Below, one piece after another: positions 5,435 to 5,804 of a DNA stretch of 5,804 nt (the stretch's first letter is position 1; every line of letters begins with the position of its first letter). Source of the DNA: Solobacterium sp. (GTDB taxonomy: Bacteria; Bacillota_I; Bacilli_A; Erysipelotrichales; Erysipelotrichaceae); the NCBI GenBank assembly GCA_016291725.1, contig JAEEYJ010000213.1, positions 1 through 5,804 on the forward strand, given 5' to 3'. A model generated the notes under the pieces. That model was not told where the DNA came from. It saw only the letters and a list, made by a program, of their open reading frames with translations, and made no database searches. Made by a program: the position numbers and the translations under genes.

Positions 5435-5804
5435 ATGAAGAAGTATCTGTATTATACAGCGGTGCTGGTGGGCACCATGACCTGTCTGGTGTGGGTGAAC
5501 CTGAGAATCAGGCTCATCAGTTTTGCGGATCCGTTCGGATTGTACCTGGTGAAGCTGTGCAGTACGGTTGTGGGATTCATACTGTGCGAGCGGTTCCAGA
5601 TTGCGCTGCACGAGGGCGGGCATCTGATTGCCGGGCTGCTGAGCGGCTACCGGTTCATTTCCTACCGGGTAGGACGTATGATGTGGATGATGCAGGACGG
5701 CCGGCTGGTGCGCAGGAACCTGAGTGTCGCCGGCACCGCCGGGCAGTGCCTGCTGGAGTATCCGGGCGATTATGAAGATATGCCGGTGGTGCTCTACAAT
5801 CTCG
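5435..5804 (+). CDS. M50-family-like membrane metallopeptidase, N-terminal part (runs off the window)
   Basis: The open frame continues to the window edge with no stop, giving 123 residues. A hydrophobic N-terminal segment (about 5-21) and a second (about 35-51) are followed by ALHEGGHLIAGLLSGYRF (57-74), in which HEGGH (59-63) is a classic HExxH zinc-protease motif at the end of a membrane segment. Then come YRVG (77-80) and GTAGQCLLEYP (100-110), ending in VVLYNL (118-123), as seen in small Firmicutes M50 (site-2-protease-like) proteins. Regulated intramembrane proteolysis is the family's known role; the substrate here is unknown, and the rest of the active site (usually a downstream Asp) lies outside the window. 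The start is ambiguous: ATG 5435 (MKKYLYYTAV) fits best, but an in-frame ATG at 5405 would add 10 residues; an in-frame TGA at 5396-5398 sets the limit. Neither has a clear Shine-Dalgarno. Confidence 0.78.
   Translation, partial: MKKYLYYTAVLVGTMTCLVWVNLRIRLISFADPFGLYLVKLCSTVVGFILCERFQIALHEGGHLIAGLLSGYRFISYRVGRMMWMMQDGRLVRRNLSVAGTAGQCLLEYPGDYEDMPVVLYNL

Noticed and set aside
5321..5623. N-terminal extension of the DUF937 frame to 5623
   Set aside because: The extension crosses the TATAAT promoter and leader and runs antisense to the M50-like gene. DUF937 proteins start at the MDLFNLIM segment, which has its own ribosome site.

Overview
The window looks like a piece of a Bacillota chromosome, possibly from the Erysipelotrichia. 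This rests on moderately GC-rich, CTG-leucine-rich coding DNA, AT-rich intergenic gaps, sigma-A-type promoters with extended -10 elements, a CCA-encoding tRNA, and a gene set typical of gut Firmicutes: MYG1-like hydrolase, chromosomal TraX-like protein, MBOAT/SGNH pair, DUF937 protein and M50-like peptidase. The taxonomic call is an inference and is not firm. No mobile element, CRISPR array or rRNA was seen. All reading frames work with the standard bacterial code.

Layout. On the minus strand at the left edge is a complete tRNA-Thr(GGT) with its own promoter and an intrinsic terminator. Divergent from it, an extended -10 promoter drives a two-gene unit: a MYG1/UPF0160-family protein (204-1181) and, 2 bases later, a TraX-family membrane protein (1184-1891). 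A strong intrinsic terminator (1905-1927) closes this unit. A second plus-strand unit follows: an MBOAT membrane O-acyltransferase (1989-3335) and, 2 bases later behind a strong Shine-Dalgarno, a membrane-anchored SGNH-like protein (3338-4765). The SGNH protein carries a C-terminal domain resembling ILEI/FAM3. It converges, with only 3 bases between stop codons, on a minus-strand DUF937 gene (4769-5320). A 114-bp AT-rich divergent intergenic region then holds the DUF937 promoter, a 12-bp-period direct repeat, and the promoter of a plus-strand M50-like metallopeptidase gene (from 5435) that runs off the window.

How the genes may work together. The MBOAT and SGNH proteins form a plausible two-component machine. 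The MBOAT protein would move an acyl group across the membrane, and the anchored SGNH protein, with its probable glycan-binding tail, would act on a surface polysaccharide outside. TraX belongs to another family of polytopic putative acyltransferases, so envelope acylation is a possible theme, though the two units have separate signals. MYG1 and DUF937 have no obvious link to this.

Most notable points: the ILEI/FAM3-like tail with its two conserved halves in reversed order relative to animal FAM3 proteins; the loss of the usual catalytic Asp in the SGNH block V; and two genes (MBOAT and M50-like) whose start codons lie immediately downstream of a -10 element with no Shine-Dalgarno, suggesting leaderless transcripts.
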